From Parabacteroides sp. AD58 (GTDB lineage: Bacteria > Bacteroidota > Bacteroidia > Bacteroidales > Tannerellaceae): 64,000 nt of DNA. Within the stretch, counting starts at the first letter, position 1, and the number at the start of each line of letters is the position of its first letter. Shown here in pieces: positions 1-8,964 of this stretch. Position numbers and translations under genes: made by a program. The DNA is taken from NCBI RefSeq assembly GCF_023744375.2, contig NZ_CP146284.1:620001-684000 (forward strand). The letters run 5' to 3'. The notes under the pieces were generated by a model. It was not told the origin of the DNA, made no database searches, and was given only the letters and a program-made list of their open reading frames with translations.

Positions 1-1422
1 TCCGGGCAGCGCCTGGAAGATTTCTCCGCCTCCGTTATTGAGCAGCATGATACGCAAGTTGCCGCGCAGGTGATTGCTCCACAGCGCGTTCATATCGTAG
101 AAGAAACTCAGGTCGCCAATCAGGACGAAGTTGAGTTTGTCGGAAATCCAGGCATAGCCCAAAGCCGTCGATAACGAGCCTTCTATGCCGCTGGTTCCGC
201 GGTTACAGCACACTTCCACGGTGTCGGGAATCTTGAACAGCTGCGCATACCGCACCGTCGAGCTGTTGGCCAGATGCAGCACGGCCTCTTTGGGAATGGC
301 CTGAAGCACTTTCCCGATTGCCGCCATTTCCGAGAAGGCAAAGTCGGGCTGCTGTATTTTCTTGGACTGGAATTCCCACTGTTTCGGGTATTCACTGCTC
401 TTGTTGTCGATCAGATAGGCGATTTTCTCGAGGAACTCAAACGGGTCCATTTCGATGACCGTCGTCAGCGAGCCGAAGGTGTCGGTCACTTTGCCGTCGG
501 CTGCCACATGCCAGTGTTCTTTGGGCGGATGTTTCCGGAGCAGCTGCTTCATCCGCTTCGAGACGATGTGTCCGCCATAGGTGATCAGCAAGTCGGGCAC
601 CAGCTTGACCTGTTCTTCTTCGGGCAGCGAATAGAGGATAGCGTCGAAGTTCTTGACCGGAATGCCCGGTATTGTCTGATTTCCCGTGTGCTCGGTCAGC
701 CAGGCAAAATGCTTGTAGAGCAGCTTGCATATCTTCCGCTCGAAGAGATAGATCAGATTCATCTGTCCGACCAGCATCATGCGTTTGGGATACGCATTGA
801 GGCGGGCAATCAGGTCGTTGTACTGCCGGTCATAGATGTTCAATCCCTGATATCGGGTGATGACCCGCACTTCCGGCAGCTCTTCTGTGGTGAAGCGGAA
901 GAGCGGTTCTGAGATTGGGACATTGATGTGCACCGGACCTTTTCCGTGGTGATTCAGCTCGAGCAAAGCCTCGTTGACAAGGCGGTTGCAATACCACTCG
1001 TCTTCTTCCGTCTGCACTTCGGGCAGATTGACCGAGTATTTAGACAGGGAACCGAATACATTAGGCTGCGGCAGCGTCTGTCCGTCCATCTGTCCGATCC
1101 AGGCGCCGGGGCGGTCGGCCGAGATCACCACGAGCGGGATTTGCTGATAATAGGCTTCTGCCACGGCCGGATGCAGATTCAGCAGGGCTGTTCCCGACGT
1201 GCAGCACACGGCAGCCGGCTTTCCGGTACAAAGAGCCAGGCCCAAGGCAAAGAATCCGGCGCTTCGTTCGTCGGTGACGGCATGGCAGGAAAAGAACGGA
1301 TGATTGGCTATCGTATGAGAAATCGGTGTGTTCCGGCTTCCCGGACATAAAACTATATTTCTGATTTCATGGGCTTTCAGCAGCGCCACAAGCTGGAGAA
1401 TGTTCTTTTTATCAGCGTACAT
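1..1422 (-). CDS. menD: MenD, SEPHCHC synthase (3' end outside window)
   Basis: Thiamine-diphosphate enzyme that joins 2-oxoglutarate to isochorismate in menaquinone synthesis, acting in the cytoplasm. Translating the minus strand from the ATG at 1422 gives [12 protein letters not shown], then LCPGSRNTP and the conserved glutamate block VTDERSAGF, then SGTALLN and VISADRP, all typical of the MenD N-terminal TPP (PYR) domain. The 474 codons seen are shorter than the usual 550 or so because the gene runs off the window edge. It starts 10 bp after the menF stop, so the two are surely cotranscribed. The start is supported by the tight spacing and by homology beginning immediately. Confidence 0.93.
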   Translation of the reverse strand, partial: MYADKKNILQLVALLKAHEIRNIVLCPGSRNTPISHTIANHPFFSCHAVTDERSAGFFALGLALCTGKPAAVCCTSGTALLNLHPAVAEAYYQQIPLVVISADRPGAWIGQMDGQTLPQPNVFGSLSKYSVNLPEVQTEEDEWYCNRLVNEALLELNHHGKGPVHINVPISEPLFRFTTEELPEVRVITRYQGLNIYDRQYNDLIARLNAYPKRMMLVGQMNLIYLFERKICKLLYKHFAWLTEHTGNQTIPGIPVKNFDAILYSLPEEEQVKLVPDLLITYGGHIVSKRMKQLLRKHPPKEHWHVAADGKVTDTFGSLTTVIEMDPFEFLEKIAYLIDNKSSEYPKQWEFQSKKIQQPDFAFSEMAAIGKVLQAIPKEAVLHLANSSTVRYAQLFKIPDTVEVCCNRGTSGIEGSLSTALGYAWISDKLNFVLIGDLSFFYDMNALWSNHLRGNLRIMLLNNGGGEIFQALPG

Positions 1423-1432
1423 AAATATATCG

Positions 1433-2524
1433 TTATTCTAAAATATTTCTCATCGTTTTCATCTTATCTTCTGTCTCATTCCACTCATCTTCCAGTCGGG
1501 AAGAGGCCAACAGGCCGCCGCCCGCAAACAAGGTATAAGTATCGGCATGAATGTGCATGCACCGCAGATTGACGTACAGGTCTGTGCGTCCGGCGGGAGC
1601 GAGCCAGCCCACGAAGCCGGAATAATAACTGCGGTCATAGCCTTCGTGTCCGAGGATAAACTGATAAGCCTCTTCTTTGGGCAGTCCGCACACGGCCGGT
1701 GTCGGATGAAGGAGGTTGATCAGGTCGCCCAGGTGGCGATTATCGGGCAGCGTAAAGCGGAAGTCGCTCTTCAGGTGGGCCAGTTCGCCTGCCCGGGCCG
1801 AATAAGGCCCTTTCTCATCCGGTACGATTCCCAGCGTTCCCAGCTGCCGGCGGATATAGGTCGCCACCAGCTGCTGTTCCTGCCAGTTCTTCTGGTCCCA
1901 GGCATGAGGCAGCTTGCCGTTCTTCAGCCGCTGCGTTCCGGCCAGAGCCACCGTCTGCCACTGATGGCCTTCGCCGGCCAGCAGGATTTCGGGTGTTCCG
2001 CCCATCCAGATGCCTGTCAGCGGAGTATAACACAGATAGACGCACGAATAGATATAGCGGTCGCATGCCTGGAAGAAAGCCTTCCCGGGCGAGAAGCTGA
2101 TCGGTTTCGCGCTCGTCTTGGCTCTCGAGAGCACCAGCTTGTCCTGAATGCCCCGCAATAAGGGTTCCCGGAAAGCCGTGAAGCATGCCTGATAATGCTC
2201 TTTCTCCTTTTCGTACGTCGTGATCTCCGGATATTCCTGCGAGAAGACTTCGATGTCGCCTTGCGGTGTCTCCAGTATGTCTTCCGGCAAATCCATGCAG
2301 TCCGGCTGGATCAGTACAATGGGATGTTTATCGGATATCTGGAACGGGGCGATGACAAAGCCTGTCCGCCCGTTCAATTCAGTATAATCAGTCAGCAAGT
2401 CCGGAGTTCCGTAACTCTGCATCCGGAAATGGATGGTGTCACTTCCCGGCGTACGCCACAGGGCGAAACTCCGGCCTTGTCTGATAAGTGCGTCAATGAT
2501 ATAATAAGACTCTTTTGTTATCAT
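1433..2524 (-). CDS. menF: MenF-type isochorismate synthase
   Basis: Converts chorismate to isochorismate, the first committed menaquinone step. The 363-residue protein is a chorismate-binding enzyme. LVLSRAKT, the LAGTQRL segment, the [10 protein letters not shown] block, [16 protein letters not shown] and the C-terminal FAGGGL...[12 protein letters not shown] are the conserved active-site and magnesium-binding blocks of the isochorismate/anthranilate synthase family. The length fits short bacterial MenF/EntC proteins. Its start overlaps the stop of the upstream HAD-hotdog gene by 4 bp (ATGA type), and menD follows after 10 bp, which fixes the pathway. EntC (siderophore) is the alternative, but menD next door argues for menaquinone. 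Confidence 0.93.
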   Translation of the reverse strand: MITKESYYIIDALIRQGRSFALWRTPGSDTIHFRMQSYGTPDLLTDYTELNGRTGFVIAPFQISDKHPIVLIQPDCMDLPEDILETPQGDIEVFSQEYPEITTYEKEKEHYQACFTAFREPLLRGIQDKLVLSRAKTSAKPISFSPGKAFFQACDRYIYSCVYLCYTPLTGIWMGGTPEILLAGEGHQWQTVALAGTQRLKNGKLPHAWDQKNWQEQQLVATYIRRQLGTLGIVPDEKGPYSARAGELAHLKSDFRFTLPDNRHLGDLINLLHPTPAVCGLPKEEAYQFILGHEGYDRSYYSGFVGWLAPAGRTDLYVNLRCMHIHADTYTLFAGGGLLASSRLEDEWNETEDKMKTMRNILE

Positions 2525-3753
2525 TTCTTCTTAAAAATGCTGTTTACAACACGGATGGATGAAACCAGCCGGTCTGTTGATGTGTAAACATCTACATTCC
2601 ATACATGAGATGAACGTCCTTTATGGAATATGGTGGCGACAGCTCTGACTGTATCTCCTTCGTGTGCCGACGAAATATGATTTCCGCTGACCTGCATTCC
2701 GACAACGATCTCGTCGGGCTGCACAATCAGCATCGAACCCAGTCCGGCTACGGTTTCTGCCAAAGCCAGTGTCGCTCCGCCGTGCAGGATGCCGAATGGC
2801 TGGCGGGTCCGCTCATCAACAGGCATCGTCGCTTCTACGCGGTCTTCCGAAGCATACGTATATTGAATTCCCAGATTTCCCATCAGCGCGTGCTTGCCCC
2901 GTTCATTCAGCTGGTCGAGCGGTATCTCGGTCGGATGAATAGCGGCCAGGATAGCCTTTTCGATGGCGACTGCCACACCGTCCTGTTCATTGGTCAGTGT
3001 CATTGCCGTGGCGCAGACCTTGACCGAGTCGCGGGCATTTCCCATCGCTATGCCCAGTCCGGCCAGCTGTAGCATCGGCACGTCGGCAATACCGTCGCCG
3101 ATGGCAATCACTTCTTCGCGGCTCATCTTCAGCATTTCCATCAGCAGGGCCATGGCATTTCCCTTGTCGACCGACGGAGGAACGACTTCCAGGAAGTAGT
3201 CTTCCGAGCGGAACACGTCGGCCACACCGGCCAGTTTCTTCTTCCAGTGATTCTCCAGGCCGACCAGCTCTTCCTCGTTGTCGCTCGCCAGGATGCATTT
3301 ACACGGTTCGAAGTCGATGGCATTCGGGAAGTTGGATACTTGCCGGATGTGCATATTATTGAGATTGGCTTCCTGCTGCACGAAAGGATCGTCGATACTG
3401 TCGGTGATCAGGAAATCTTCCAGATAGGTGAAGATGGCAAAGTCATTTTTCTTGGCTTTCTTGTCGAGATACGGAATCAGTTCCGGATTAAGCCGTTTCT
3501 CAAACAAGACCTTGCCTGTCGGCATGTCGATGATTTGCGCGCCGTTGTAGGAAATGACGTATCCGCCGTAATTGTTCAATTCCAGTTCTTGGGCTAATGG
3601 CAGAATTCCTCCTGTCGGACGTCCGGAGGCTAATACAACATGTACTCCCATCTGCTGCGCTTTCAGGATGGCAGCCTTGGTGTGAGGTGTTATTTGTTTC
3701 TGATCGTTCAACAGTGTCCCGTCAACATCGATCACTAATAATTTGTACTTCAT
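2521..3753 (-). CDS. HAD-IIB (Cof-type) phosphatase fused to MenI-like hotdog thioesterase
   Basis: A 410-residue two-domain protein. Residues 1 to about 270 are a Cof-type HAD phosphatase: DVDGTLL nucleophile motif near residue 9, SGRPTGG motif, and IGDGIADVPML acidic motif. Residues from about 275 to 410 are a hotdog thioesterase of the YdiI/MenI type, with QPFGILHGG (His324) followed by the LAETV glutamate (Glu333), matching the catalytic pattern of DHNA-CoA hydrolases. It overlaps menF by 4 bp, so the thioesterase half most likely releases 1,4-dihydroxy-2-naphthoate from CoA. The HAD half resembles the adjacent separate HAD gene (3855-4673) closely, suggesting tandem duplication followed by fusion. 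The HAD substrate is unknown. Confidence 0.88.
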   Translation of the reverse strand: MKYKLLVIDVDGTLLNDQKQITPHTKAAILKAQQMGVHVVLASGRPTGGILPLAQELELNNYGGYVISYNGAQIIDMPTGKVLFEKRLNPELIPYLDKKAKKNDFAIFTYLEDFLITDSIDDPFVQQEANLNNMHIRQVSNFPNAIDFEPCKCILASDNEEELVGLENHWKKKLAGVADVFRSEDYFLEVVPPSVDKGNAMALLMEMLKMSREEVIAIGDGIADVPMLQLAGLGIAMGNARDSVKVCATAMTLTNEQDGVAVAIEKAILAAIHPTEIPLDQLNERGKHALMGNLGIQYTYASEDRVEATMPVDERTRQPFGILHGGATLALAETVAGLGSMLIVQPDEIVVGMQVSGNHISSAHEGDTVRAVATIFHKGRSSHVWNVDVYTSTDRLVSSIRVVNSIFKKK

Positions 3754-3854
3754 AGCCTTTATTTTTAGGGATTATCTGACAAATATAGGGAAATTGCCGA
3801 AAGATTCCTATCGCTTTTGGGATAATTTCAGGAAGTTTCGTATTCGTTCGCCCG

Positions 3855-4673
3855 TCATTCGCCCGCGTCGAGGATGCTTTGTACGAAACGCGCCACGCCG
3901 TCTTCATCGTTGGTGTGCGGCAGCACCAGGTCGGCCTGGGCTTTGACCGGCGGCTGGGCATTTCCCATGGCTACACCCAGTCCGGCATACTTGATCATCG
4001 ACAAGTCGTTGTAGCCGTCGCCGATGGCGATGACTTCTTCGCGCTTGGTGCGTGTGCGGTTTCGCAGTACCTTGATCGAATTGGCCTTGTCGATTCCCTT
4101 GGGCACCAGCTCGAGGTAGAACGGCTCGGAGCGGTAGACGTTGATGCGGTCGGCCAGCTCGCGGCGCAGCTTCTCTTCCAGCGGGACCAGCGCTTCGGGC
4201 TCGCCCACAGCCAGGCATTTGTCGGCCGGCTGCAGCAGGTCGCGTACGAAGTTATCGGTTGCCTGCACCTTCATCCGGGTGAGGAACGATTCGTATTGCA
4301 CATACTGGTTGTCGGGCGTTTCGGTCAGGATATAAGGCCCGTTGTACGAGAGGATCGACACGCCGGCCAGCTGTGATTCGCGGTAGAGCACGGGGATGAC
4401 ATCGGGCGGCAGCGCCTGTTCAAACAAGACCTTGCCTGTCTTGACATCGATGATTTTCCCTCCGTTGAAGGAGAGGATGAAGCCGCCGTACTGCTTCAGC
4501 TCCAATTCGTCGGCCAGCGGGACGATACCGTACGTGGGCCGTCCGGAAGCCAGCGCGATGTGCAGGCTCTGCTGCTGGGCGCGGATCAATACTTCTTTCG
4601 TGAAAGGTGTAATTTCCTTCTGGCTGTTCGTCAGTGTGCCGTCCAGATCCAATACAAGTAGTTTATATTTCAT
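3855..4673 (-). CDS. Cof-type HAD-IIB family phosphatase
   Basis: A 272-residue cytoplasmic haloacid-dehalogenase-like phosphatase. The nucleophile motif DLDGTLT lies at residues 9-15, the SGRPTYG motif follows near residue 43, and IGDGYNDLSM carries the metal-binding acidic residues. A C2B cap lies between, as in sugar-phosphate and flavin-phosphate phosphatases. It is a clear paralogue of the HAD half of the neighbouring fusion: the first 40 residues differ at few positions. Its ATG overlaps the helicase stop by 4 bp, and about 100 bp separate it from the fusion gene. The substrate cannot be told from sequence. Confidence 0.9.
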   Translation of the reverse strand: MKYKLLVLDLDGTLTNSQKEITPFTKEVLIRAQQQSLHIALASGRPTYGIVPLADELELKQYGGFILSFNGGKIIDVKTGKVLFEQALPPDVIPVLYRESQLAGVSILSYNGPYILTETPDNQYVQYESFLTRMKVQATDNFVRDLLQPADKCLAVGEPEALVPLEEKLRRELADRINVYRSEPFYLELVPKGIDKANSIKVLRNRTRTKREEVIAIGDGYNDLSMIKYAGLGVAMGNAQPPVKAQADLVLPHTNDEDGVARFVQSILDAGE

Positions 4674-6622
4674 ATCTCGTCGTTTTCTGTTTCTGCTGTT
4701 TCTTGTTTCGTGTCGTCACCCAGCTGGATGACTTTCCCTTTTTCCTGTATATACTGATATAACTTCCGGTAGAACGGATGATGTGACAGGGTAGAAGCGT
4801 CGCCGATGATGATGAGCTTCATCCGGGCGCGGGTGATGGCCACGTTCATGCGCCGCAAGTCATTGAGGAAACCGATCTGTCCGGCCTCGTTTGCCCGCAC
4901 CAGACTGATCAGGATCACGTCTCTTTCCTGGCCTTGGAAGCCATCGACGGTGTGCACCGTGATGAGCTTGCGGAAAGGCTTGAAGAAAGCATTCCGCTTG
5001 ATCAGGCTCCGCAGGTAATAGACCTGTGCCTTGTAGGGCGAGATGACGCCGAAGTCGATCTGTTCTTCCAGTACCCGTTCTTTGGTGATGTTCTCGATAT
5101 AGACCTGCAGCTGGAGGACCAGCAGCTCGGCTTCCCGCTTGTTGATCCGGCTCAGGCTTTCTTCCTGCTGGTGCTCAAGGTATTCGCAGCCGGCGGTGTT
5201 GGTCCAGACAATCGGCGTATCCCATTCCAGGATGCCGCGGTCGCGCACTTCGGGAGCCGCCTTCAGCCGGTTGTCGTAGAACCAGCGTGAGGGGAAGCGC
5301 ATGATGGTCTCGTTCATCCGGTATTGCAGCGTCAGCAGCGACACCGTCTCGGGCTTGTTGCGGGCGATGGTCTGCATCAGCGTCTGGTCCAGTCCTTCGC
5401 GCGCCGCTTCCTGACATTTGATGGTGGGCGGCAGCTGCTGGTGATCGCCGGCCAGGACGACGCGGTCGGCTTTCCCGATGGCTATCCAGCAGGCAGCTTC
5501 CAGTGCCTGGGCCGCTTCGTCGATGAAAAGCGTCGTGAAGTGGTGTGTCGTCAGCAGGCGGTTGGCGGCGCCCACCAGGGTGCAGGCGATGACGCGTGCC
5601 TCGTCAAACAGTTCGGCGTCGATCTTCATCTCCAGTTCCGTGGCGCGGTATTTCAGGCGCGACAGCCGGTTGCGTTCGGTATCGCGTTCGCTCCGGCTTT
5701 TCTTCCGGAGTCCGGAATGGATCTCGCGGATGGCCTTGCGGATGCTCCACAGTTCGCTGTAGTCGGGATGGGCTTCAAACCGCCGTTCGTAGGTGAACGA
5801 GAGCATCTTGTCGTTCACCCGCGTCGGATTGCCGATACGCAGTACATTGACACCGCGGTCAACCAGCTTCTCGGCAATCCAGTCGACGGCCGTGTTGCTC
5901 TGCGCGCATACCATCACCTGGTTCTCGCGGTGCAGGGTTTCATAGACGGCTTCCACCAGCGTGGTGGTCTTTCCCGTTCCCGGAGGCCCGTGTACGATGG
6001 CTACATCTTTGGCGGCCAGTACCTGATTGACAGCTGCTTCCTGCGACGGGTTGAGCCACGGGAAGCGGATCGGGAAAAGCTCACGCCTCGAGGCAGCCGA
6101 CTTTCCCAGCAGGATGTCGCGCAGGTCGGCCAGCCGGTTTCCCTTGGCGGCGAGCACTTCCTTCAGGGCGGCAAACATGGCCTTGTAACTCGTCTCGTCA
6201 AAATAAAGCTGGATGCCCAGATCGGTTTCTCCCTCAATTTCGGTCAGGGCGAAAGGCGAGGGCAGGGTGACGACCATCACGTCGTCTTGCACATAACTGA
6301 TGGTCGAACTGAAGTTGAAGTAGAACGGCTTCCCGTTTCCGTTGGTCTTGAAGAAGCAGACGGGGCGGCCGTATTCGAAGTTGTGTTCCACTTCTTTTTC
6401 CTCGCGGCGGCTTATCTCCACCACCAGCTGGTTCAATGAGTTATAATAGCTTCTGCCCACGCTGACCGGATACCAGCAAAGTCCCTGTTGTATCTTCTTC
6501 CAGACGCCGGTCTTTTCCGTCTGTTCCTGATACATTTCCTTCTCATACAGGTACTCTTTCTGAAGGGCATCCAGTTGCCTTTGCAGATGAATGGTCGGAG
6601 TGATAATCTGATTTTGTTGCAT
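4670..6622 (-). CDS. Superfamily 1 (Upf1/IGHMBP2-like) DNA/RNA helicase
   Basis: ATP-dependent helicase of the Upf1-like SF1B group. Counting from the ATG at 6622 (MQQNQIITPTI), the protein has about 650 residues. Walker A GPPGTGKTTT is at about 212-221. Motif II is FIDEAAQAL, motif III GDHQQLPPT, motif IV QYRMNE, motif V VHTVDGFQGQERDV and motif VI NVAITRARMK. The N-terminal part (VEISRRE...NFEYGRPVCFF) matches the beta-barrel region found before the helicase core in this family. A longer reading to 6688 has no support. Its stop overlaps the HAD gene, so it heads the menaquinone-linked chain, but its nucleic-acid role is unknown. Confidence 0.9.
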   Translation of the reverse strand: MQQNQIITPTIHLQRQLDALQKEYLYEKEMYQEQTEKTGVWKKIQQGLCWYPVSVGRSYYNSLNQLVVEISRREEKEVEHNFEYGRPVCFFKTNGNGKPFYFNFSSTISYVQDDVMVVTLPSPFALTEIEGETDLGIQLYFDETSYKAMFAALKEVLAAKGNRLADLRDILLGKSAASRRELFPIRFPWLNPSQEAAVNQVLAAKDVAIVHGPPGTGKTTTLVEAVYETLHRENQVMVCAQSNTAVDWIAEKLVDRGVNVLRIGNPTRVNDKMLSFTYERRFEAHPDYSELWSIRKAIREIHSGLRKKSRSERDTERNRLSRLKYRATELEMKIDAELFDEARVIACTLVGAANRLLTTHHFTTLFIDEAAQALEAACWIAIGKADRVVLAGDHQQLPPTIKCQEAAREGLDQTLMQTIARNKPETVSLLTLQYRMNETIMRFPSRWFYDNRLKAAPEVRDRGILEWDTPIVWTNTAGCEYLEHQQEESLSRINKREAELLVLQLQVYIENITKERVLEEQIDFGVISPYKAQVYYLRSLIKRNAFFKPFRKLITVHTVDGFQGQERDVILISLVRANEAGQIGFLNDLRRMNVAITRARMKLIIIGDASTLSHHPFYRKLYQYIQEKGKVIQLGDDTKQETAETENDEI

Positions 6623-6759
6623 AACGGTGCAAAAGTACGACAAGACGGATGAATATACAAAAATTCTCCGCGAAACGGGAAAAAACAAATCCGGCTTCCC
6701 GGAAGCGACTGATGTGACAGCCTGACTTCGGGGAAGCCGGAATCATTACAGGGCAGGGC

Positions 6760-7185
6760 TTACACGCCGCCGCCATCTGCGCCCTCGTCTTTATCGACGG
6801 TGAAGCGGGCGAACTTGGCGACATCGCGCATCTCCTGCAAGCGTTTGCCCGGGTGGAACACCACTTTCGGCTTGCGGAGCATGGTGGCAGTGAATTCTTC
6901 GGGCGTCGACGCTCCGGAACTGCCCACAGCGATGCGGAAATTACCCAAATCGCCGAACTGAACGATCTCGCTGTTCTTCAGGTGCGTTACCATGCCCCAG
7001 ATCACACGGTCCAACACGGCCTTGATGTCGGCCGATGTCAGCGTACAGGTTTCAGCGATCTCGTCGCACAAATCATCGAAATTCACCCGGCGCGTGCTCA
7101 CTGCCTGGGCATAATACAACTTCGCGTCTTCCAACGCGCCCTTACTCATGTCTTTTCTCTGCACTAAGGTATAAGAAATTGCCAT
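6760..7185 (-). CDS. HU-like DNA-binding protein (Bacteroidales HU-HIG type)
   Basis: A 141-residue protein beginning MAISYTLVQRKDMSKG. The core (FDDLCDEIAETCTLTSADIKAVLDRVIWGM...VQFGDLGNFRIAVGSSG) is the dimerisation helix pair and beta-arm start of the HU/IHF fold. The family usually carries a C-terminal extension, seen here as RDVAKFARFTVDKDEGADGGGV. Such proteins are chromosomal or phage-like DNA benders, often found beside DUF4248 and lysis genes in Bacteroidales. The start at 7185 is chosen because a -7 box (7250-7257) lies upstream and would fall inside any longer reading. The 10-bp repeat array at 7276-7355 lies just upstream of that promoter. Confidence 0.86.
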   Translation of the reverse strand: MAISYTLVQRKDMSKGALEDAKLYYAQAVSTRRVNFDDLCDEIAETCTLTSADIKAVLDRVIWGMVTHLKNSEIVQFGDLGNFRIAVGSSGASTPEEFTATMLRKPKVVFHPGKRLQEMRDVAKFARFTVDKDEGADGGGV

Positions 7186-7249
7186 AACTTTATCAGGACA
7201 AGTTTTTAATAGGTTCGGCAACCGCGCCTCTTCCTCTCTTGTCACACTA

Positions 7250-7257
7250 CAAAGATA
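7250..7257 (-). promoter_or_regulatory. -7 promoter element of the HU-like gene
   Basis: Read on the minus strand this is TATCTTTG, a perfect Bacteroidales TAnnTTTG box. It gives a leader of about 60 nt before the ATG at 7185. No TTTG is present at the expected -33 place. That position is occupied by the edge of the repeat array at 7276-7355, suggesting activator-dependent transcription. Confidence 0.7.
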
Positions 7258-7275
7258 CAACACCCGAAAATCGCC

Positions 7276-7355
7276 GTGTGGATCAATGTGGATCAGTGTG
7301 GATGAATGTGGACGAAAAGGGATCAAATGGGATGAATGTGGATCAATGTGGATGA
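7276..7355 (-). repeat. Array of eight 10-bp units (GTGGATCAAT type) upstream of the HU-like promoter
   Basis: Eight consecutive units with an exact 10-bp period, variants of atgtggatca or atgtggatga; units 5 and 6 are the most degenerate. On the coding strand of the HU gene each reads like TCATCCACAT. A near-identical array of eight units lies in inverse orientation at 16588-16667, and both end 18 nt before a TAnnTTTG box. One unit per helical turn would put eight protein-binding faces on one side of the DNA. Confidence 0.85.
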
Positions 7356-7434
7356 AATAGGGGGAAGTTTTTGGGAAAATGGCCGATTAGAGCAGACAAA
7401 AAAACGGCGTTCTTCATTATGATTATGCGAAGTA

Positions 7435-7457
7435 GAGGCGCAGCGCTGCTGCGCCTC
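7435..7457. repeat. REP-like palindrome, GAGGCGCAG/CTGCGCCTC type
   Basis: A 23-nt palindrome with 9-bp arms around cgctg, preceded by gta. It is one copy of a family also seen at 12048-12070, 19457-19479 and 19569-19591, all within the island. The remaining sequence between the array and 7582 shows no gene. Confidence 0.75.
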
Positions 7458-7582
7458 GGGTGTTGGGTTATGATTAGATGGTGGATGATGGGAGAAAAAT
7501 TAATGTAAAAAAATAGCAAAACTAAGAGTTTTGGAAATGAATAAACTCTTGTTTTGCTATCTTATTATCTACAAACGCAAGA

Positions 7583-7795
7583 TTAATAATCCCGCATCAA
7601 TTCTTCTTTTAAAGGTTCGCATAAAATCCGATATAATATTCTTTTGTGTTCAGGAATATCTTCTTCTGTTAAACTAAACAACAACAGATAAGATTCTGGA
7701 ATCTGCAAGGATTCACAGATTTTGTTTATTGTTTCTTTTCCCGGGAAAGATTTACCTGACTCAATATTTCTCATCTCACTAACCTCTAATTTAAA
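7583..7795 (-). pseudogene. C-terminal remnant of an XRE-type HTH regulator
   Basis: The open frame reads KLEVSEMRNIESGKSFPG then ETINKICESLQIPESYLLL. This is the second half of a helix-turn-helix of the XRE type (recognition helix, 'IESGK' turn, final helix), plus a short tail ending LKEELMRDY. A stop at 7796-7798 removes the N-terminal helices, so only about 70 codons remain, or 63 from the internal ATG at 7774. It is AT-rich like the gene beyond it and unlike the flanking core genes. It could still make a small protein, but a complete DNA-binding domain is not encoded. Confidence 0.55.
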
Positions 7796-8052
7796 TTAGT
7801 CACTATTTTTGGGTAAAAAGAAAATAATATAATACCCTGAAACAGCGTTTTAGTAGGTTTGTAAAAAATGATATTGATAACTCTTTATTAATAAAAGAAT
7901 TATGATTTTTTGAAAGATTGAAAACTAATCTTTGTTCTACTCTACTTATACTGTCTATTTTAGAGTATTTAAAAAAAATCTTGATCATAATAATACAATT
8001 AAGAATTAATAATATTTTTATAAATTCTCCTGTTATAGACTCTAATGATGGA

Positions 8053-8844
8053 TTAATAACCACCTAGAGCATAGAATCTTATATTATTGTGATCATCATC
8101 AGAATTGGAAGAGTATATGTAGTATCTAGCGGATCTTAATATTTTTTCTATAAAGTCTACTGTATTATTTCTATTTACAGTACAAGTGATTTTGGCTACA
8201 TAATAATCACTATGAGTGATTTCTAAAAGTAAATTTTCTTCTTCGCTAAATCTACTTGTGAAAGTTTTTAAAATATCGTCAGCATTATATACAAGTTTAT
8301 CAATGGGCGATACTTTTTCAAGTAGATTGTAAAGGCTATTCTTTAGCTTATCATTTTTGGGTTTATCACATGCCAGGCAAACATGTTCTAATAAATCATT
8401 GAAATTGTCATGTAAACTAAGAATGCCCGTTTGTGTTTTCTTTTTAATAGTACTCCTAAATACTTGTTCGATCTTTATTTCATCAATATCAGACCAACTA
8501 CAAGAAGTACTTCGAACGTCTCCTTTCTTTCTAAAGAGTTTAACAAAATGATTAAAATCATATCGTTCTTTTAGGGATAAACTGCTAATATTGCGTAGAG
8601 AACTGAGAAAATAACTACGCATTTTGCGAATATAAGCTTTCACAAATACTTTCAGCCTTTTTTCATCTATACAAAGGCTGGAAGGATCTTCATTATCATT
8701 GAATCCATTAACTCTTAGCAGGGAAGTTAATGCACACATAGGAACATTCATGACTTCTTGTACTATCTTTAAAGAAGTCATGAATGCTTGATTACTATCC
8801 TCGCATGATAATGAAATAATATTTTTCTTTTTTCTTTTGTTCAT
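8053..8844 (-). CDS. Uncharacterised AT-rich protein with IF2-N-like N-terminus
   Basis: A protein of about 263 residues starting MNKRKKKNIISLS. I do not recognise the whole. Residues about 20-70 (LKIVQEVMNVP, TSLLRVNGF, then DEKRLKVFVKAY) follow the pattern of the short IF2-N-like adaptor domain: a helix, a hydrophobic 'LL..NGF' turn, an 'NP-T' type loop and a final helix. The rest is mixed helix and strand with a few cysteines (HVCLACDK) and ends YALGGY. There is no signal peptide. It has its own promoter with almost no leader, lies alone between broken genes, and has the lowest GC of the area, pointing to transfer. The function is unknown; a defence role would be inference from context only. 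Confidence 0.6.
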   Translation of the reverse strand: MNKRKKKNIISLSCEDSNQAFMTSLKIVQEVMNVPMCALTSLLRVNGFNDNEDPSSLCIDEKRLKVFVKAYIRKMRSYFLSSLRNISSLSLKERYDFNHFVKLFRKKGDVRSTSCSWSDIDEIKIEQVFRSTIKKKTQTGILSLHDNFNDLLEHVCLACDKPKNDKLKNSLYNLLEKVSPIDKLVYNADDILKTFTSRFSEEENLLLEITHSDYYVAKITCTVNRNNTVDFIEKILRSARYYIYSSNSDDDHNNIRFYALGGY

Positions 8845-8850
8845 ATTATA

Positions 8851-8881
8851 CAAAGATACACTATCTTTTTAACATGGCAAA
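8851..8881 (-). promoter_or_regulatory. Promoter of the 8053-8844 gene
   Basis: On the minus strand TTTG (8878-8881) is separated by 19 nt from TATCTTTG (8851-8858), a perfect Bacteroidales -33/-7 pair. Only six bases separate the -7 box from the ATG at 8844, so the transcript should be leaderless or nearly so. Confidence 0.75.
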
Positions 8882-8964
8882 TATGGTGCAATTAAAACTT
8901 GAACTCTATCCGAAAATATTCTAATACCGTTACTTATATTCCCTTACTTCAATCATTACTACTC

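Noticed and set aside
5324..6439. Long plus-strand frame opposite the helicase
   Set aside because: It is the antisense shadow of a clearly conserved helicase in GC-rich sequence; the same applies to long frames opposite menF and the RND genes.
7276..7355. CRISPR-like repeat array
   Set aside because: The units are only 10 bp and directly adjacent, without spacers, and no cas gene is present.
7803..8063. 86-codon minus-strand frame
   Set aside because: It starts with GTG, overlaps the end of the 8053 gene, is extremely AT-rich with isoleucine/phenylalanine runs, and has no ribosome-binding site or family feature.
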